Below, piece after piece: positions 36,061 through 47,651 of a stretch of DNA of 64,000 bases. A program made the position numbers and the translations under genes. This DNA comes from Hymenopus coronatus (lineage: Eukaryota; Arthropoda; Insecta; Mantodea; Hymenopodidae), in the NCBI GenBank assembly GCA_030762935.1, contig CM060900.1, positions 109,644,620 to 109,708,619 on the forward strand. Reading direction: 5' to 3'. Numbering within the stretch: position 1 is the stretch's first letter; each line of letters starts with the position of its first letter. Below the pieces are notes generated by a model. It saw nothing but the letters and a program-made list of their open reading frames with translations. It was not told where the DNA came from and ran no database searches.

Positions 36061-37439
36061 CCTTTCATCCTTTCCGTGAGCTCCTTAATTTCTCTCAAAG
36101 ACTTCCCAAGGGCCCAAGCAGGGCTTCGGTCATGCTCATGTTCGGGCATCCTTTCCTCGCCTTGGCCGGTCCATGTTGCCCGTTTAAAGAATACTTACAA
36201 GACAAATAAAATGCTTACATAGAATGTGGGAATTCATTTTTATTCGTCTTTATTTTCAAGACAGTGCACGAAAAAGAGTTTTGAAATATGCCCGGAGGTC
36301 CCGAGCCCGTATTGACTTCTAGTTTGCAAAACATGTTACTATCACCAAAGTTCCCTTTGATTTCTCTGAACTGGTATAACGGGTATTTTAGTTTACCTTG
36401 GACATAACTTGTGTTTGTAGACCCTCATAAAAACGCTTAGCTGCTCTACAACTTTCAAAAACTTCCTTTTCCGTTATTTTCAACTCCTAAGATACATATC
36501 TTGGTGCTACTATCTATAAAAGCTACACAGTTTTATACTATAGGTTTCAACCAAAATTTTAGACTACATTGCAACTCTTAAATTCAACCCTACTATTTTC
36601 GAACTCTTCTGCAGAAAGCTGCACTGTTTAACCCATCTGATCAAAACATTGCACAATGTTATGCTTAGGACCTGGCAAAAGTCATAGATTGCCTTATAAC
36701 TTTCTAATTTACACTATGTGACCGATCTGAAAGGATTTTGGAGCACTAAGTTTTAGGTAGGATTGGAAATTGTGGACTACTCTAGACTTTGAAAATTCAC
36801 TCCGAACCTTATTTTACCCTGACTAGCAGAATGCACCGGTGTAATGTCATTTGAACACTAAGGCACAGAATTAATATTGTGACTACCTATGCCTTGCGCC
36901 CATAATCACCGCACGGGTGTGAGCGGCTTGCTTCGGAAGTCATAGCTGACTGTTGCTGCGCATTTTTACACCTGCGTGACTGGAAAAGTGTGCCAACGGT
37001 GAGTACTTTGACATCGAAGCTCTGATTGTTGCACATGTGTGAGTTTGTGACACCTGCGGTGGTTTGCACATGCGACTACTTCTAGAAGTTGCTTGCCACG
37101 ACATCGACAGGTATACAAAGGAGGGAATGAGCCCCGTGGAGAGTCAGTTTCAACTGGGAATGCACAGCGTACAGCAGTTGAGTCAGAGTTTCGACGGGAA
37201 GTTTCGAGCTTGCAGCCGTCGCCGCAGCCGCATCGAGCGTGGAGAGAAAATTCTAGGGCAAAATTGTTGCAAAAGCATCGAAGAAATTCATTTTTATTAT
37301 AAACAGATTTTATTTGTGGAAGAAATAGAGAGTTGTTGTTTTGTATACTAAAGAGCAGTTTAGTTATAATATTGTATTTCAGATAGGGAAATGTACACTT
37401 TTTGACACTTGTACCATGACAGTGCATTTCAATCTCTCT
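36061..37439. other. Spacer without recognised gene
   Basis: The first 120 bp stay moderately GC-rich and may belong to the ORF1-like element. The rest has overlapping open frames on both strands (36887-37427) with no motif I recognise. Confidence 0.35.
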
Positions 37440-38130
37440 ACCACTTACTTATGGTAGGTACCAGCAGTACCGCATCTAACTAAAATCAATATCGAGATTT
37501 TAATGGAAATACATATTTTCAGGTTATCTTAAGCCATTTTATAACATTTTTTGCGCAAGTGTGAACTGCAAAACTCCAAAGTAAAAATAAAATAAAAAGC
37601 AAAACAAACAGCAATAAATAAATAAATGCCAAAGTTCACAGTCTGTTTAAAATTGAAATTCTCAACAAACTCTTCCCCAGCCCGCCTGGGTAGTGTGGTG
37701 GTAGCGTGTCTGCCTCACATTCAACAGGTCGTGAGTTCGAATCTCACTTAGGGCGATTTACCCGGATAAGGTTTTTTTCGAGATTTTTTCTTATCCTGAG
37801 AAGACGAATGTCGAGTAACTTTAAGCTCCATGGACCCCGATATCATTAGAGCATATCACCAACTTCATTCATCGTCCGATATGACCAACCAGGTTAAAGG
37901 ACGTTAAGCTACAAAAATCTTCCTCAAACAGAGCTTTACAAGGAACTTGTTTACTATTTTTAATTTTCTAAAAAATGTCTATCGGTTACTATCAATATAT
38001 TAATACTAATTTTAATAATAAATAATACTTAATATATATGCATATGAATTTACGTGAGAACTAAAATGTATATCTTAAAAAAAAGTTACAGATATCCTGG
38101 GAAATACTCTTCTTTTTATTGGATTTTATA
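37440..38130 (-). repeat. Family R repeat, decayed inverted copy split by SINE C (R12)
   Basis: Before the SINE, ATCAATATCGAGATTTTAAT resembles the R block near its end. After it, TTACAAGGAACTTGTTTAC and ATCCTGGGAAATACTCTTC resemble the next R blocks in the expected order. The similarity is weak, so the copy is old. Confidence 0.5.
37680..37917 (+). mobile_element. tRNA-derived SINE C, full-length
   Basis: The head GCCCGCCTGGGTAGTGTGGT is followed by TGGTAGCGTGTCTGCCTCAC and a perfect T arm, GTGAG TTCGAAT CTCAC, then AGGGC facing the opening GCCC. The tRNA fold is still recognisable; the CTCACAT anticodon loop suggests a Val(CAC)-like source, tentatively. The non-tRNA body contains CTCCATGGACCCCGATATCA and ATCGTCCGATATGACCAACC and ends TTAAGCTACAAAAATC. 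A 3' fragment of the same family lies at 47.9 kb. Confidence 0.85.
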
Positions 38131-38416
38131 TACCTTGGGACCACAGGGGTAGACAAAACTCTCTAAAAGAAAAATGCAATAATATTTTCATTAAATACAC
38201 AATTTACTTTGAACAAAAACTTCTGTGGCATTACATCCGAAATATTCAATGCTGTTCATTCACCTTTTCTAACTAATTCAAGCAAGAATTTTGGAGTGTT
38301 ATATGAGTGTTCCTTTGTTTCTTTTGGGCTCTTACAAAGATTATGAAATAATCCAAAATATTAAATTTTACAATAATCTAAGCAAAACCTTTGGAGTGCT
38401 ACACGAGCATTATTTT
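38131..38416. other. Spacer without recognised feature
   Basis: AT-rich; nothing recognised. Confidence 0.35.
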
Positions 38417-38935
38417 TTACTGTGTCTACCACGTATGTACAATATGCATGTTAGATAAAGAAGGTATTGTATTTCACCCAAAATTCGATACAGAGGTTTC
38501 ACCAGAAATGTTTCACATGAATATAAAAAGCAGTTTTAGAAAAACCTCCACGCGAGCGCGCGCACGTATCTGTGGACAGCATAACTCAAAAACGAAAAGT
38601 AGGTTAGATTTCAAACTCGGTATTTAAGTTCAGTACCTTCCAAGGACGCGATGCGAAGATTTTCAAGAAAATCCGCCACCCCAATTACTTTTTACATGTA
38701 ACATTTTAGAACAAGTTTATTTTCTCAAAAATGGCTTTCACGATTTCGACAAAAATAAAATTTAAAGTATATTCATGACAAATGAAATATGTTGAATTTC
38801 CTGGGAATAGCCTCTGAAAATCTCTTCATTCTGGATGACTTTTGTGTAACTAGTAAACCGTAAGACAGACAAAAAGTTACTATAACAAAAAATAAAGATA
38901 TGGTTAAAACACACAATTTATATAACTAATATGCA
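38417..38935 (-). repeat. Family R repeat, truncated inverted copy (R13)
   Basis: It holds the end motif in decayed form (TACCACGTATGTACAATATG), then GTATTGTATTTCACCCAAAA, CATAACTCAAAAACGAAAAG, CCTGGGAATAGCCTCTGAAA and AAAACACACAATTTATATAA, about 0.5 kb. Confidence 0.75.
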
Positions 38936-40801
38936 AAGTGTTTCAGAATTCAACTGCACCAATTGGGGGATTATAGAGGGGTCCTAGACAAACACTTTGA
39001 GGTAGGAAACCTATTGTCTCTTTTGCCAAATGTTAAAGTCATGGAGTTCTCTGATCGCACATCAGTGGTAGCAATTCAAAAGAACGGCGTCGTGTGTGTC
39101 CTATTTTCATTCAGAACACCCCATTTGTAAGCCAGCAGTCAAAGGAATGCAGTATTGGTGCATAGTCAATACGATATTTAAAACTATTGGACTTGCAGTT
39201 TTGGCATAAAAAAAAGAAGAGAGAGAAAAAAAAAAAAAAAAAAAAAAAACCTGTTCTCTGAGGGTGTGTACGCCACTGGTAACCGTTCGCTTGATATCAG
39301 ATCAAATGCAGTTAGTTAGAGCGGTCCGCTAAGTCCTGGTGTGGAGCCGATAAGCGCTAGTCATCGAATCCTATGATAGTGAGATCGCACCGTTCTCTGA
39401 AGTTTCCATTGTTTAGTTTATTTATTTAACCTCAAAGAGGTACACACTTTGATTAGCAATAACACGCTTAGTTTATATTTTGAAGTCAAGACGATAAACC
39501 ACCCAGGAAAAATTACTTTCAAAAGACTGAATAAAGTCTATGTATTCTCCGTCCAGCCTTACTTCATTGCTAATGTAAACAAAAGCAACAGGTTGCAATG
39601 GCTATTATTGGTAACTGAACGTTGTACTGCTTTTCTGCATCACAAATTAGTTCCTCTTAAATTACCGAGTGAATACAGAAATATCGTATTGCGCGATGCA
39701 ATGTTATCTAAATATTATAGTATGAACGATTAAGTAACAAAATTTACTGATCATTTAATCATTATTTCTTTATATAACAATGCATATTCGTTATGCAGTT
39801 GAACGGCTGCTTCTAGTCAGAAAGTAATAGCGGAAACAAGTAATAACTGTGCAGTGAAACATAAGCGAGGAAAGAATTATTCCTACTGTATATAAGTTTT
39901 GTGTAAAGTACCTTACTTTTTCATTAAATCATATTCTTAGCTTAACGGTAGAATTTACTGGTTTTTCCAAAAGCAGCATTAAGTGTGCAAAACTTTTACG
40001 TTAGCCTAGGTGCGACATCTTGCGCAAGCATCTTTTCAACAACAAGTGACAGCCGAAAATGCCGTGAAAGTGTATCCCACACTGTTCGGGAAGAATAAAC
40101 AATGTAAGATTTGGAGGGAATGGTGAACATTGTCGTTGGCCCACTAATTATATCAGTGTCGGTGATGATTCATACAGCTCAATTGCAACTGCAACAAAAG
40201 ACTCGTATCTTGAAGGGGTGGGACTAGTTCGATCTTCAGATTAGCTCTTATTATGGAACTACATTAAAGAAATGTGTAATGTATGGTTATCCCCATATGT
40301 GAAAGCTAAAATTCGCAAAAACTATTAAAGTGATGTACGTACGCAATACTTCAGCAAATTTTCAAAATAACATGTATGCATCTTATAATTTTACGGGAGA
40401 ATTTCACGTTTCGTACTGAATATTCAACGAATCGCCTACCTGTTTTATTTATTATATCTACATATAATAAAGTTAGTCATTATCTGTGAACAGTAAAAGT
40501 AGGTAGCTATTTCTTTTCCTGCCAAACGTAGGTAACGCGGTTTCATTATTGTACGTCAGACGAACCAGCTTAGCAACCACGTGGTGCGTGCACGTGCGTT
40601 TGCGGAAGAATACATTCTGATTTGTTTACATCGCCGGTGAAGCAAGAATGGACAGATAATGGCGTTCGGTATTAAATGCAGCAATTGTTTGCCAAGGAAC
40701 CTCCTTAGATTAATGCAATAAACAATTAGGTTTTTTTGAAAACATTTATATTATACATGCTTTGAAACACAGAAACTAAACTATGATTTTAGCGGTGGGA
40801 T
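38936..40801. other. Spacer without recognised gene
   Basis: A poly-A tract of about 25 bases lies at 39225-39249. The frame at 39449-39733 (94 codons) is the longest and has no motif I know. At 39,270-39,400 a GC-richer segment follows the A tract and may be a SINE remnant. Confidence 0.4.
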
Positions 40802-40880
40802 AAAAAACAAACTTGCTACTGCTAGATTCGAACGTGTACTTTAGTTTTGTCTATGTCGTGTTAACCACTTTAGCTACTTG
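40802..40880 (-). other. tRNA-like element with Pol III terminator
   Basis: The minus strand has TAGCTAAAGTGGTTAACACG (A-box-like), 20-odd bases further CGTTCGAATCTAGC (B-box-like), and about 15 bases later a run of six Ts, the standard Pol III stop. Acceptor-stem pairing is not convincing, so this is a tRNA-derived pseudogene or SINE head rather than a tRNA gene. Confidence 0.45.
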
Positions 40881-41431
40881 GTCCTACGCAGTTGTGCTCG
40901 AGGCTGCAATATCTGTAGGGACGTTGCAGGTCAACACATCGAACAGTTCCTCTGGTAACCGGTTGTGTTTTGTATGTTGTATTATTTCTCAAAGTCTCTT
41001 TTTATTTGTCTTTCATGCAGAGATGAAACTGTGGAATGCACTTTCCTTTTCAGTACATAGTTCTTAACTAGTTTTATGTAGGTACTTGTTTTACTATGGA
41101 GATGGTTATTAATTTTGTGTTTCATTTGAAATTCATTGACTCAATTATATTGTTTCGTAAACTGTGAACTGCGCCTACAATTACAATGTGTACACACACA
41201 ACACATCAGTGTGTGACACACTGTACTTTAGAAACTCCTTCGAGAGGTGCGGAGAACTGTACCCCTTCAAGTGTCTAATGCAACTGTTATTGAAACGTTG
41301 TCCCTTGTACTTAGATACTAATAGCACATTACATGTATTTTATTTGTCAGTATGAATAAATTATATTGCGTAACGCAGCAAAATATGAACAGCTCATTAT
41401 ACAATTCATACAAAGGAGACAATATAAAATG
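40881..41431. other. Spacer without recognised feature
   Basis: Short open frames only; nothing recognised. Confidence 0.35.
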
Positions 41432-41516
41432 AAGGTACCCACGGAGACTTGAACCTCCAACTCCCTTAACATTTAACTCCATGCCCACAGGCTAACCATA
41501 GCGCTTAATGTCTCTG
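41432..41516 (-). other. tRNA-like element
   Basis: The minus strand reads GCGCTATGGTTAGCCTGTGG (A-box-like TGGTTAGCCTG) and GTTGGAGGTTCAAGTCTCCG, a B box inside a T-arm-like stem GGAG and CTCC. The acceptor arms do not pair. It is probably a SINE head or tRNA relic. Confidence 0.45.
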
Positions 41517-41712
41517 TATCTATGCTCTCTGAAATTCGAGTGTTCAGGTCACGGCCCATGGCAGTTAATTAGTAACGTGCTAATCTTTAACACATTTTAT
41601 GATGTAGCACAATTTAAAGCCCCATAGCGCATGGGTTCCCAATCTCAGATTATTTATCTTAGACCCTCTACAGTGCTGCCAATTGGTGCGGTTGTATTCT
41701 GGGACACTCTTG

Positions 41713-41895
41713 TTAACCGTTTCCAAGATATTTGTTATTGGTTTCAATTTCAAACTATTTAAACTTTTCTCAAACGGAAAGCCACCACTTGTTTCGTAAC
41801 TCCTTTGTTTTACTCCTAGCCACGCAAAGAGAACAGAATTTAAATTGTTTCACAAAGCATAGCCTTTAAAAGCGCACTAGCCTAATGTCAGATTC
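41713..41895 (-). repeat. Family R repeat, internal fragment (R14)
   Basis: TTAACCGTTTCCAAGATATT, GGTTTCAATTTCAAACTATT, TTTTCTCAAACGGAAAGCC and ATTTAAATTGTTTCACAAAG are family R blocks read backwards in the right order. Both ends are missing. Confidence 0.7.
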
Positions 41896-42237
41896 CCCCC
41901 CCCCTCCCTTGGAGTCATTTAAAGGTTATGTCAGGGGTGCCATTGAAGGAAGAATATCCTTGCCTGGACTTCCACCACTATTACACCCCAGGTATCGTAG
42001 CCTGACATAACCAACAATGCCACAACAAACGAGTCAATGATGGATACTTATAACAAATTATAATCTTCACAAGCCATATTTTTATTTGACTATAATGGAA
42101 TATGAGCACTATAGCTTATCAATCACTTTCTTTACTGGTCATGATTTGGACATTTTTGCAGCTATGAGCCTGTAAATGTTGAGCTGTAACTTATCAACAT
42201 TTAAGTGCAATCTGCAACTAATATCTATTCATTCTTA
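41896..42237. other. Spacer without recognised feature
   Basis: A C-rich run (about 41897-41910) is followed by ordinary AT-rich DNA. Confidence 0.35.
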
Positions 42238-43308
42238 GGTTGATCCCCGCCAAAACTGATCCACCAGTTGCAGTGCACGCAGGAATAAAATCCCATTCTA
42301 ACAATGTAAATTACAAAATGAATTTATTCTTAAATGGTATAATGTTCTACACAAATACATAAGCGTTAAAATGACGCCAATTTGAACCGTTAAACACAGC
42401 TGCAAGTCTCAGCATGCTATTCGTATGAGTAACCTGACTTCTGCAATATTGTTTATATAGTAACGTTGCCGGTTGTTGTTGTTTAGAATCATGGAAGACG
42501 GTCGCCGTGAATTTGCTCTTGCATTTTCGTCGAGTTACATAACGCATGAGGCTGGTAAACCGTTCACTAGTACTGAAAAAAACTACAGTGTTGAATGTTT
42601 ATTGGAAGTTTTCTGAGAAATATCCAACACTTTCCGTAAACAAAAGTGGTGAAATTAACATCTGAGTTAACCAGTGTTTCGGCAACAAGTTTAAACAGTG
42701 CTCGCAAAGAAAAATCTGAAATGGAAAAAGTGGTTGCTCCCGGGAAAAAAATAAAGCCTGTGAAATAAACAATGCAAGAACGTGGCGATTTTTGTGAGAA
42801 ATGCAATTCGCATAATATGAGGGTATGCATGAGCCGCCAACAGTGAATAAAGTGCTACATGTAAGGAAAGAAGCGTTCTTTTGGGAGATGGATAGTTTGA
42901 CACCGTTATTGATAACCCGGTTATCAACCTTTTAGTGGAAAGCAGCAGCAAAAACAGCTCAGACGACGATTCTGATCTGGAGGGAATAGAGTCGCTTCCA
43001 AAGAGCGAATAAATGTAAGTTAATGCATATATGTTATTTTTTTCGCCCGTGTTTATACAGTAAGTTGTTACATGTGCACACATTTATTTTGTTATGACTA
43101 CCAATATTATCACCAGTATACCTAACAGAATATTTTCGTCATCGTTTAAGTTGTCTTAATAAGGGCTCTGTTTGTTGTACATTACAATGTGCCGCATGTA
43201 CGCGCCACGTGGTGTTGAAAGTATGACAGCATTTCTGGCGCTAAAGGCGGAACTCTACATAATAACGGCGCAGTGGTTGCCTGAGGTTTGTTTTGGTGAA
43301 GATCAACT
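42238..43308 (+). mobile_element. Terminal-inverted-repeat DNA element, copy A
   Basis: The left end GGTTGATCCCCGCCAAAAC mirrors the right end GTTTTGGTGAAGATCAACT, and TA flanks both sides (42236-42237 and 43309-43310), as expected for the Tc1/mariner superfamily. Inside, an ATG at 42491 opens MEDGRREFALAFSSSYITH and soon meets a stop. Later pieces continue in other frames. It reads like the N-terminal DNA-binding part of a DDE_3-type transposase; that family link is from memory. At 1070 bp it is too short for a whole transposase gene. A second copy follows 22 bp downstream. Confidence 0.75.
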
Positions 43309-43330
43309 TAAGGTTGAAGGTTCACTCTTA

Positions 43331-44285
43331 GGTTGATCTGCGCCAAAACGGATTCACGTGGCCAGTGCACCGCAGTCCAACACCGTAACAGTGAGCGCAG
43401 GAATGTAATCCCATACTAACAATCTAAACTGCAGCATGAATTTATTCACAAATGATACAATAATCTATACAAATATCTTAAGAGTTAAACTGACGCCGAT
43501 TTGTACCGTTAAACAGAGCTACAACTCCCAACATGCTACTCGTATGAGTCACCTGACTTCCGCAATATTGTTTATAGTAATAACGATTGCTGGTTGTTGC
43601 TGTTTAGAATCATGGAGGACAGTCGCCGTGAATTTGCTCTTGTATCTTCGTCGAGTTACATAAAACATAAGGCTTGGTAAACCATTGAATAGTGGTGAAA
43701 AAACTGTTGAATGTTTATTTTAAGTTTTGTAAGAAATATCCAGCACTTCCCATAAAAGAAATGGTGAAATTAACTTCTGACTTCACTAGTGTTTTGGCTA
43801 CAAGTATAAACAGTGCTCGCAAAGAAAAGTCTGAAACGGGAAAAGTAAGCATGTGGAATCCTCGATGTAAGAAATGACGATTTTGTGAAGAATGCAATTC
43901 GCGCAATAGAACACAATTCCTTTTTTTTTTTTTTTTAAATGATCCGCCAACAGTTGATAAAGTCCTGCATGTAACGAAAGAAGAAGCGCTGTGTCTGAGA
44001 CGAGGATTCTGATCTGAAGGTAATTTAGCCTTTTCCAGAGAGCATGCTGTTGTCATTATTATTATTACTTTTTTCGCTCATGATTTTTAGAGTTAATTAT
44101 TACATGTGCACCCATTTATTTTGTGATGACTAATAACTATCCAATTATCACCATTATACATTACAACATGCCGCGTCAAAGCGCCATGTAGTCATGAAAA
44201 TATGAAGGCATTTTGGCGCGAATGGCGGAAGGCCACGTTACAACAATGCACTGTTACCTGGATTTTGTTTTGGCGAGGATCAACT
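43331..44285 (+). mobile_element. Terminal-inverted-repeat DNA element, copy B
   Basis: Same element and orientation as copy A: left end GGTTGATCTGCGCCAAAAC, right end GTTTTGGCGAGGATCAACT, ATG at 43612 (MEDSRREFALVSSSSYIKH) and a clearer downstream piece (43692-43877: KYPALPIKEMVKLTSDF and SINSARKEKSETGKV). A T run (43919-43937) is inserted. TA precedes it; the right flank is GC instead of TA. The two copies agree through most of their length with moderate divergence. Copy B keeps the better reading of the middle part, copy A of the start. Confidence 0.75.
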
Positions 44286-44382
44286 GCCTGAATAGATAAT
44301 AAATGTTACTGAACCCATTTCTGTCCACATCTATCTTAACATGTATTTTTCTATTGTTGTAACTCATTGACCACATACATTT

Positions 44383-44841
44383 ATGCCTTTAATAGTAGTT
44401 TGTATTTATAGATCTCCCGATGGATGTTCAGAAACTTTTTTTGAAAACTTTGATCATCTCTTGCAAATATTGCAGCAAAAACAACATTTTGTTATATGGG
44501 GTGACTTTAATATTGATTTTTTAGTAGATAGCGGTAAGAAAAGGCATTTTGTTTCACTATTGCATTCCTTCAACCTACTCCCAGTAATAAATACCCCAAC
44601 ACGAGTAACAAAAACAACAATGACATATTTAGATCAAATTATAATAAGCAACTCCTTTCAAAATTTCTCCACAAACAATACTGATTTGGGCTTCTCTGAT
44701 CATAATGCAGTATTTTTAGATCTTAATTTACCCAGAAAAACACTTACAGAGCCTGATCAAGTGAAACAGTTCTATAAGAGAATATTCTACAATTTTGAGA
44801 ACACGCATTACTTCATTTACTTATTAGCGAAGGAAGACTAG
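44383..44841 (+). pseudogene. LINE endonuclease domain, C-terminal half
   Basis: The 152-codon open stretch has the motifs of apurinic-like (EEP family) endonucleases: IYRSPDG at the start, WGDFNIDF (GDFN, residues about 45-52), TYLDQIIIS and LGFSDHNAVF (the SDH motif with the catalytic His). In a LINE this enzyme nicks the target DNA to prime reverse transcription. The first half, including the catalytic Glu region, is absent. It ends at a stop and the coding potential moves to another frame. Confidence 0.9.
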
Positions 44842-44842
44842 T

Positions 44843-45322
44843 GTGAAACTTTGGACAAACCAAATACAGACAAAAAAGTTCCAAATTTTTATCAACACCT
44901 TTTCTTACTACTTTAATACAGCCTCTCCAGTAAAGGTGAATCCAAATACTAAAAAAAGAAAGCAATTAGACTGGACCACAAATGACAAGCAAATCTCTTG
45001 TAAAAGGAAGAAGTTACTACACTCGATATATAAAACCTCCAGTGATCCTCTTTTTCATAAATATTACAAGCAATACTGTAAAATCCTTAGGAAAGTAATT
45101 TTTGAAGCTAAGAAACTAAATAATAATAGAAATATATTAAATGCCCAAAATAAAAACAAAGCAATCTGGGAAGTTATTCGAAAAGAAACTAATTCTAATT
45201 CCAATGCTAAAATAATGAAAATTAAGGTCAATTACCAAGGAAAGGATATAAGCGATGAATCTAAATTACCTAACATTTTTAATAATTATTTTACAAATAT
45301 ATTGGACCAACTAACAATTTAA
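44843..45322 (+). pseudogene. LINE linker between endonuclease and reverse transcriptase
   Basis: This lies in a frame shifted from the endonuclease. It is Lys-, Asn- and Gln-rich (KLLHSIYKTSSDPLFHKYYK) as usual for this linker and ends with FNNYFTNILDQLTI at a TAA. The reverse transcriptase follows immediately in the same frame, so a single nonsense change separates the two. Confidence 0.8.
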
Positions 45323-46116
45323 ATGACAACCAATGCAACCTTGTTGACATCTCTTACAGGAGACACTTTATTTCTCGCTCCTGTTACTGAAAACGAAATT
45401 ATAATGGTCTTAAAAAAATTTAAAAACAAATTCTCCTGTGGACCTGATGGCATACCAGATGCAATAGTAAAAGCGAGTGTACATTTAATTGCTAAACCCC
45501 TTGCTGATATTTGTAATGCATCTTTTTCAAATGGCCATTTTCCTGAAACTCTAAAAGTAGCAAAAGTTACGCCACTATTTAAAAAGGGGGAAAAAGAGCA
45601 TATTGAAAATTATAGACCACTATCTATGTTATCGGTTCTCTCTAAGATTATTGAGAAGTTGATGTACACCAGATTATTAACTTTCCTGGAATCGCACTCC
45701 CTTATTTCTGATTCTCAGTATGGTTTTCGGAAAAATAAAAACATTAATAGTGCTTTATTTTCATTTCTTACTCATATCTTAACAGCAAAAAATCTTAAAC
45801 ATCATTCTCTTGGCTTATTTTTAGATCTCTCGAAAGCTTTTGATGCATTAAATCACAGGTTATTCATTGAAAAACTTAATTCTTATGGTATCAGAGGAAT
45901 AGCCAATCTATGGCTTCAATCCTATCATAAGAATAGGAAGTAGTTTGTAGAAATAAACACATACAGATCAAAACCAAAGACCTGTTGATCATGGCATCCC
46001 ACAAGGTTCTATTTTAGGGCCAATATTATTTATTCTATATATTAATGATCTCCCAAGTGAATTGCCACATATAAATACTGTTCTGTTTGCTGATGACACA
46101 AATTTCAGATCCAGCA
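45323..46116 (+). pseudogene. LINE reverse transcriptase, catalytic core
   Basis: The open part (to 45943) has GPDGIPDAIVK, LFKKGEKEHIENYRPLSMLS, QYGFRKNKNINSALF and motif A FLDLSKAFDALNHRLF. It stops where a Gln codon is expected (NRK then TAG). After a frameshift come motif B HGIPQGSILGPILFILYIND and motif C LFADDT, which keeps both catalytic aspartates. The enzyme copies the element's RNA into the nicked target. The stop and shift make this copy dead. Confidence 0.9.
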
Positions 46117-46118
46117 GC

Positions 46119-46564
46119 AAAGATCTTAATGTTCAAGACAGCAATAACAGGCCAAATGAAAACTTATAAATACATGGCTGAAGAAAAATAAATTGGTTTT
46201 AAATGCTGACAAAACTGTATGCATGCACTTCAGTTCTCAAGTAAACCAACAAGCAAATGTAAATATTACCATCGGACATAAAAAATTAAGCAGACACCAC
46301 TAAGTTTCTAGGGGTACGGATTGATGCTGACCTATCCTGGAAAAAGATCTTAATGTTCAAGACAGCAATAACAGGGCAAATGAAAACTTAAATACATGGC
46401 TGAAGAAAAATAAATTGGTTTTAAATGCTGACAAAACTGTATGCATGCACTTCAGTTCTCAAGTAAACCAACAAGCAAATGTAAATATTACCATCGGACA
46501 TCAAAAATTAAGCAGACACCACTAAGTTTCTAGGGGTACGGATTGATGCTGACCTATCCTGGAA
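46119..46564 (+). repeat. 224-bp tandem duplication inside the LINE
   Basis: The segment AAAGATCTTAATGTTCAAGA to GACCTATCCTGGAA occurs twice in direct tandem (46119-46342 and 46343-46564). They differ by one 2-base indel (ACTTATAAATAC against ACTTAAATAC) and about two substitutions. It covers the region just after the FADD motif. Confidence 0.95.
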
Positions 46565-46566
46565 GA

Positions 46567-47121
46567 CTCACATAAATTTTGTAATTACAAAGCTCAGTAA
46601 ACTAAGCTATGCAATGAGAATCCTTAGTCGTGTATCCTCTCCTGAAGTCCTAAAAGCAGTTTATTTTGGATGTGTACATTCTGTACTTTCTTATAGTATA
46701 ATCTTCTTGGGATCCTCAACTAAAACAAAAGACCTATTCATACTACAAAAGCACATTGTAAAAATCATGAAACATATCCCCATAAATTCATCAACAAAAC
46801 CAGTGTTCAGAGAATTCCGTATTCTACCACTAACTTATGTTTACATTTTGGAGACTGTTATTTTCATCCATAAGAATTTATCATATTTTAGCAGGAATTC
46901 TGACTACCATTCCTAAAATACCAGGGGATCGCAAAACTTGCATTTCAATCATCAAAGCAGAAAGACCTGTCTGCAGAGTACACTACATCAAGGACTATCT
47001 CTTTATAACAAGCTACCGGAAACTCTTAAATCAGAAACAACTCAAACATAAAGTTAAAAACCATCTCTTAACCTACATGTTCTACAATATAAATGAATTC
47101 ATGACTACTGCATTTTCCTAA
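46567..47121 (+). pseudogene. LINE reverse transcriptase, C-terminal region
   Basis: After the duplication comes the family's C-terminal part: MRILSRVSSPEVLKAVYFGC, SYSIIFLGSSTKTKDLFILQ and KHIPINSSTKPVFREF to 46916, continuing in another frame (46837-47121) to LLTYMFYNINEFM. This is the segment that follows the RT domain in many arthropod LINEs. Confidence 0.85.
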
Positions 47122-47495
47122 ACTTGTATTAACCATTGTGTAAATAATTAATATCTTGTTTAAGTTTCTTTAAATTGTACATACTAGTTGTAAGTTGTAT
47201 TACAGAAATGTAATTTGTTACTTGACGAAGTATTCGAATTCCTGTAATTCTTAAACTACTTTAATAACTTAACATAACTACAATCATCAATGTTGTATTT
47301 CATTTGTAATTTTTCATCGTATATAATTACCACATATGTGTAGATATTTTCCATGACTAATATATATCTAGGCTATTACGTGTTATTCACTATATATAAC
47401 ATTGTAGTTTCTGACATTGTTTATCACTTTAACACATTTAATGACAATAAAATCTGTTGTTGTTGTGGTTGTTGTTATTATTATTATTATTAACT

Positions 47496-47651
47496 AAAAG
47501 AGACATTATAGAAATAAAAATCTTTGTATAACTAATTTGGAGGATTACTATGACAAACAAATGGTAATGCATAAGGAAAGTTGTGTGATTTTGAGATAAA
47601 AGTTTTTTCACTATACACACAGAAATTGAAAATAAATTTTCCTCCTATTTA
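47496..47651. other. Spacer between LINE tail and mariner relic
   Basis: Short AT-rich stretch with nothing recognised. Confidence 0.35.

Larger units (their letters stand above)
44286..47495 (+). mobile_element. Non-LTR retrotransposon (LINE), 5'-truncated and broken
   Basis: The order is: C-terminal half of an endonuclease, a linker, a reverse transcriptase, a C-terminal part, a 3' untranslated region with AATAAA at 47447, then a tail of TTG units turning into ATT units (about 47456-47491). A microsatellite tail instead of poly-A is typical of several LINE clades (CR1/L2/Jockey-related). The element starts right at the end of the TIR copy B. ORF1 and the N-terminal half of the endonuclease are missing. 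Confidence 0.9.

Noticed and set aside
36887..37427. Overlapping 95- and 153-codon frames as a gene
   Set aside because: No domain, splice pattern or repeat homology supports either strand.
37680..37755. SINE C head as a working tRNA gene
   Set aside because: It is followed by a SINE body that recurs at 47.9 kb and the acceptor stem is incomplete.
47438..47620. Poly-Asn frame on the minus strand
   Set aside because: It is the LINE's trinucleotide tail read backwards.
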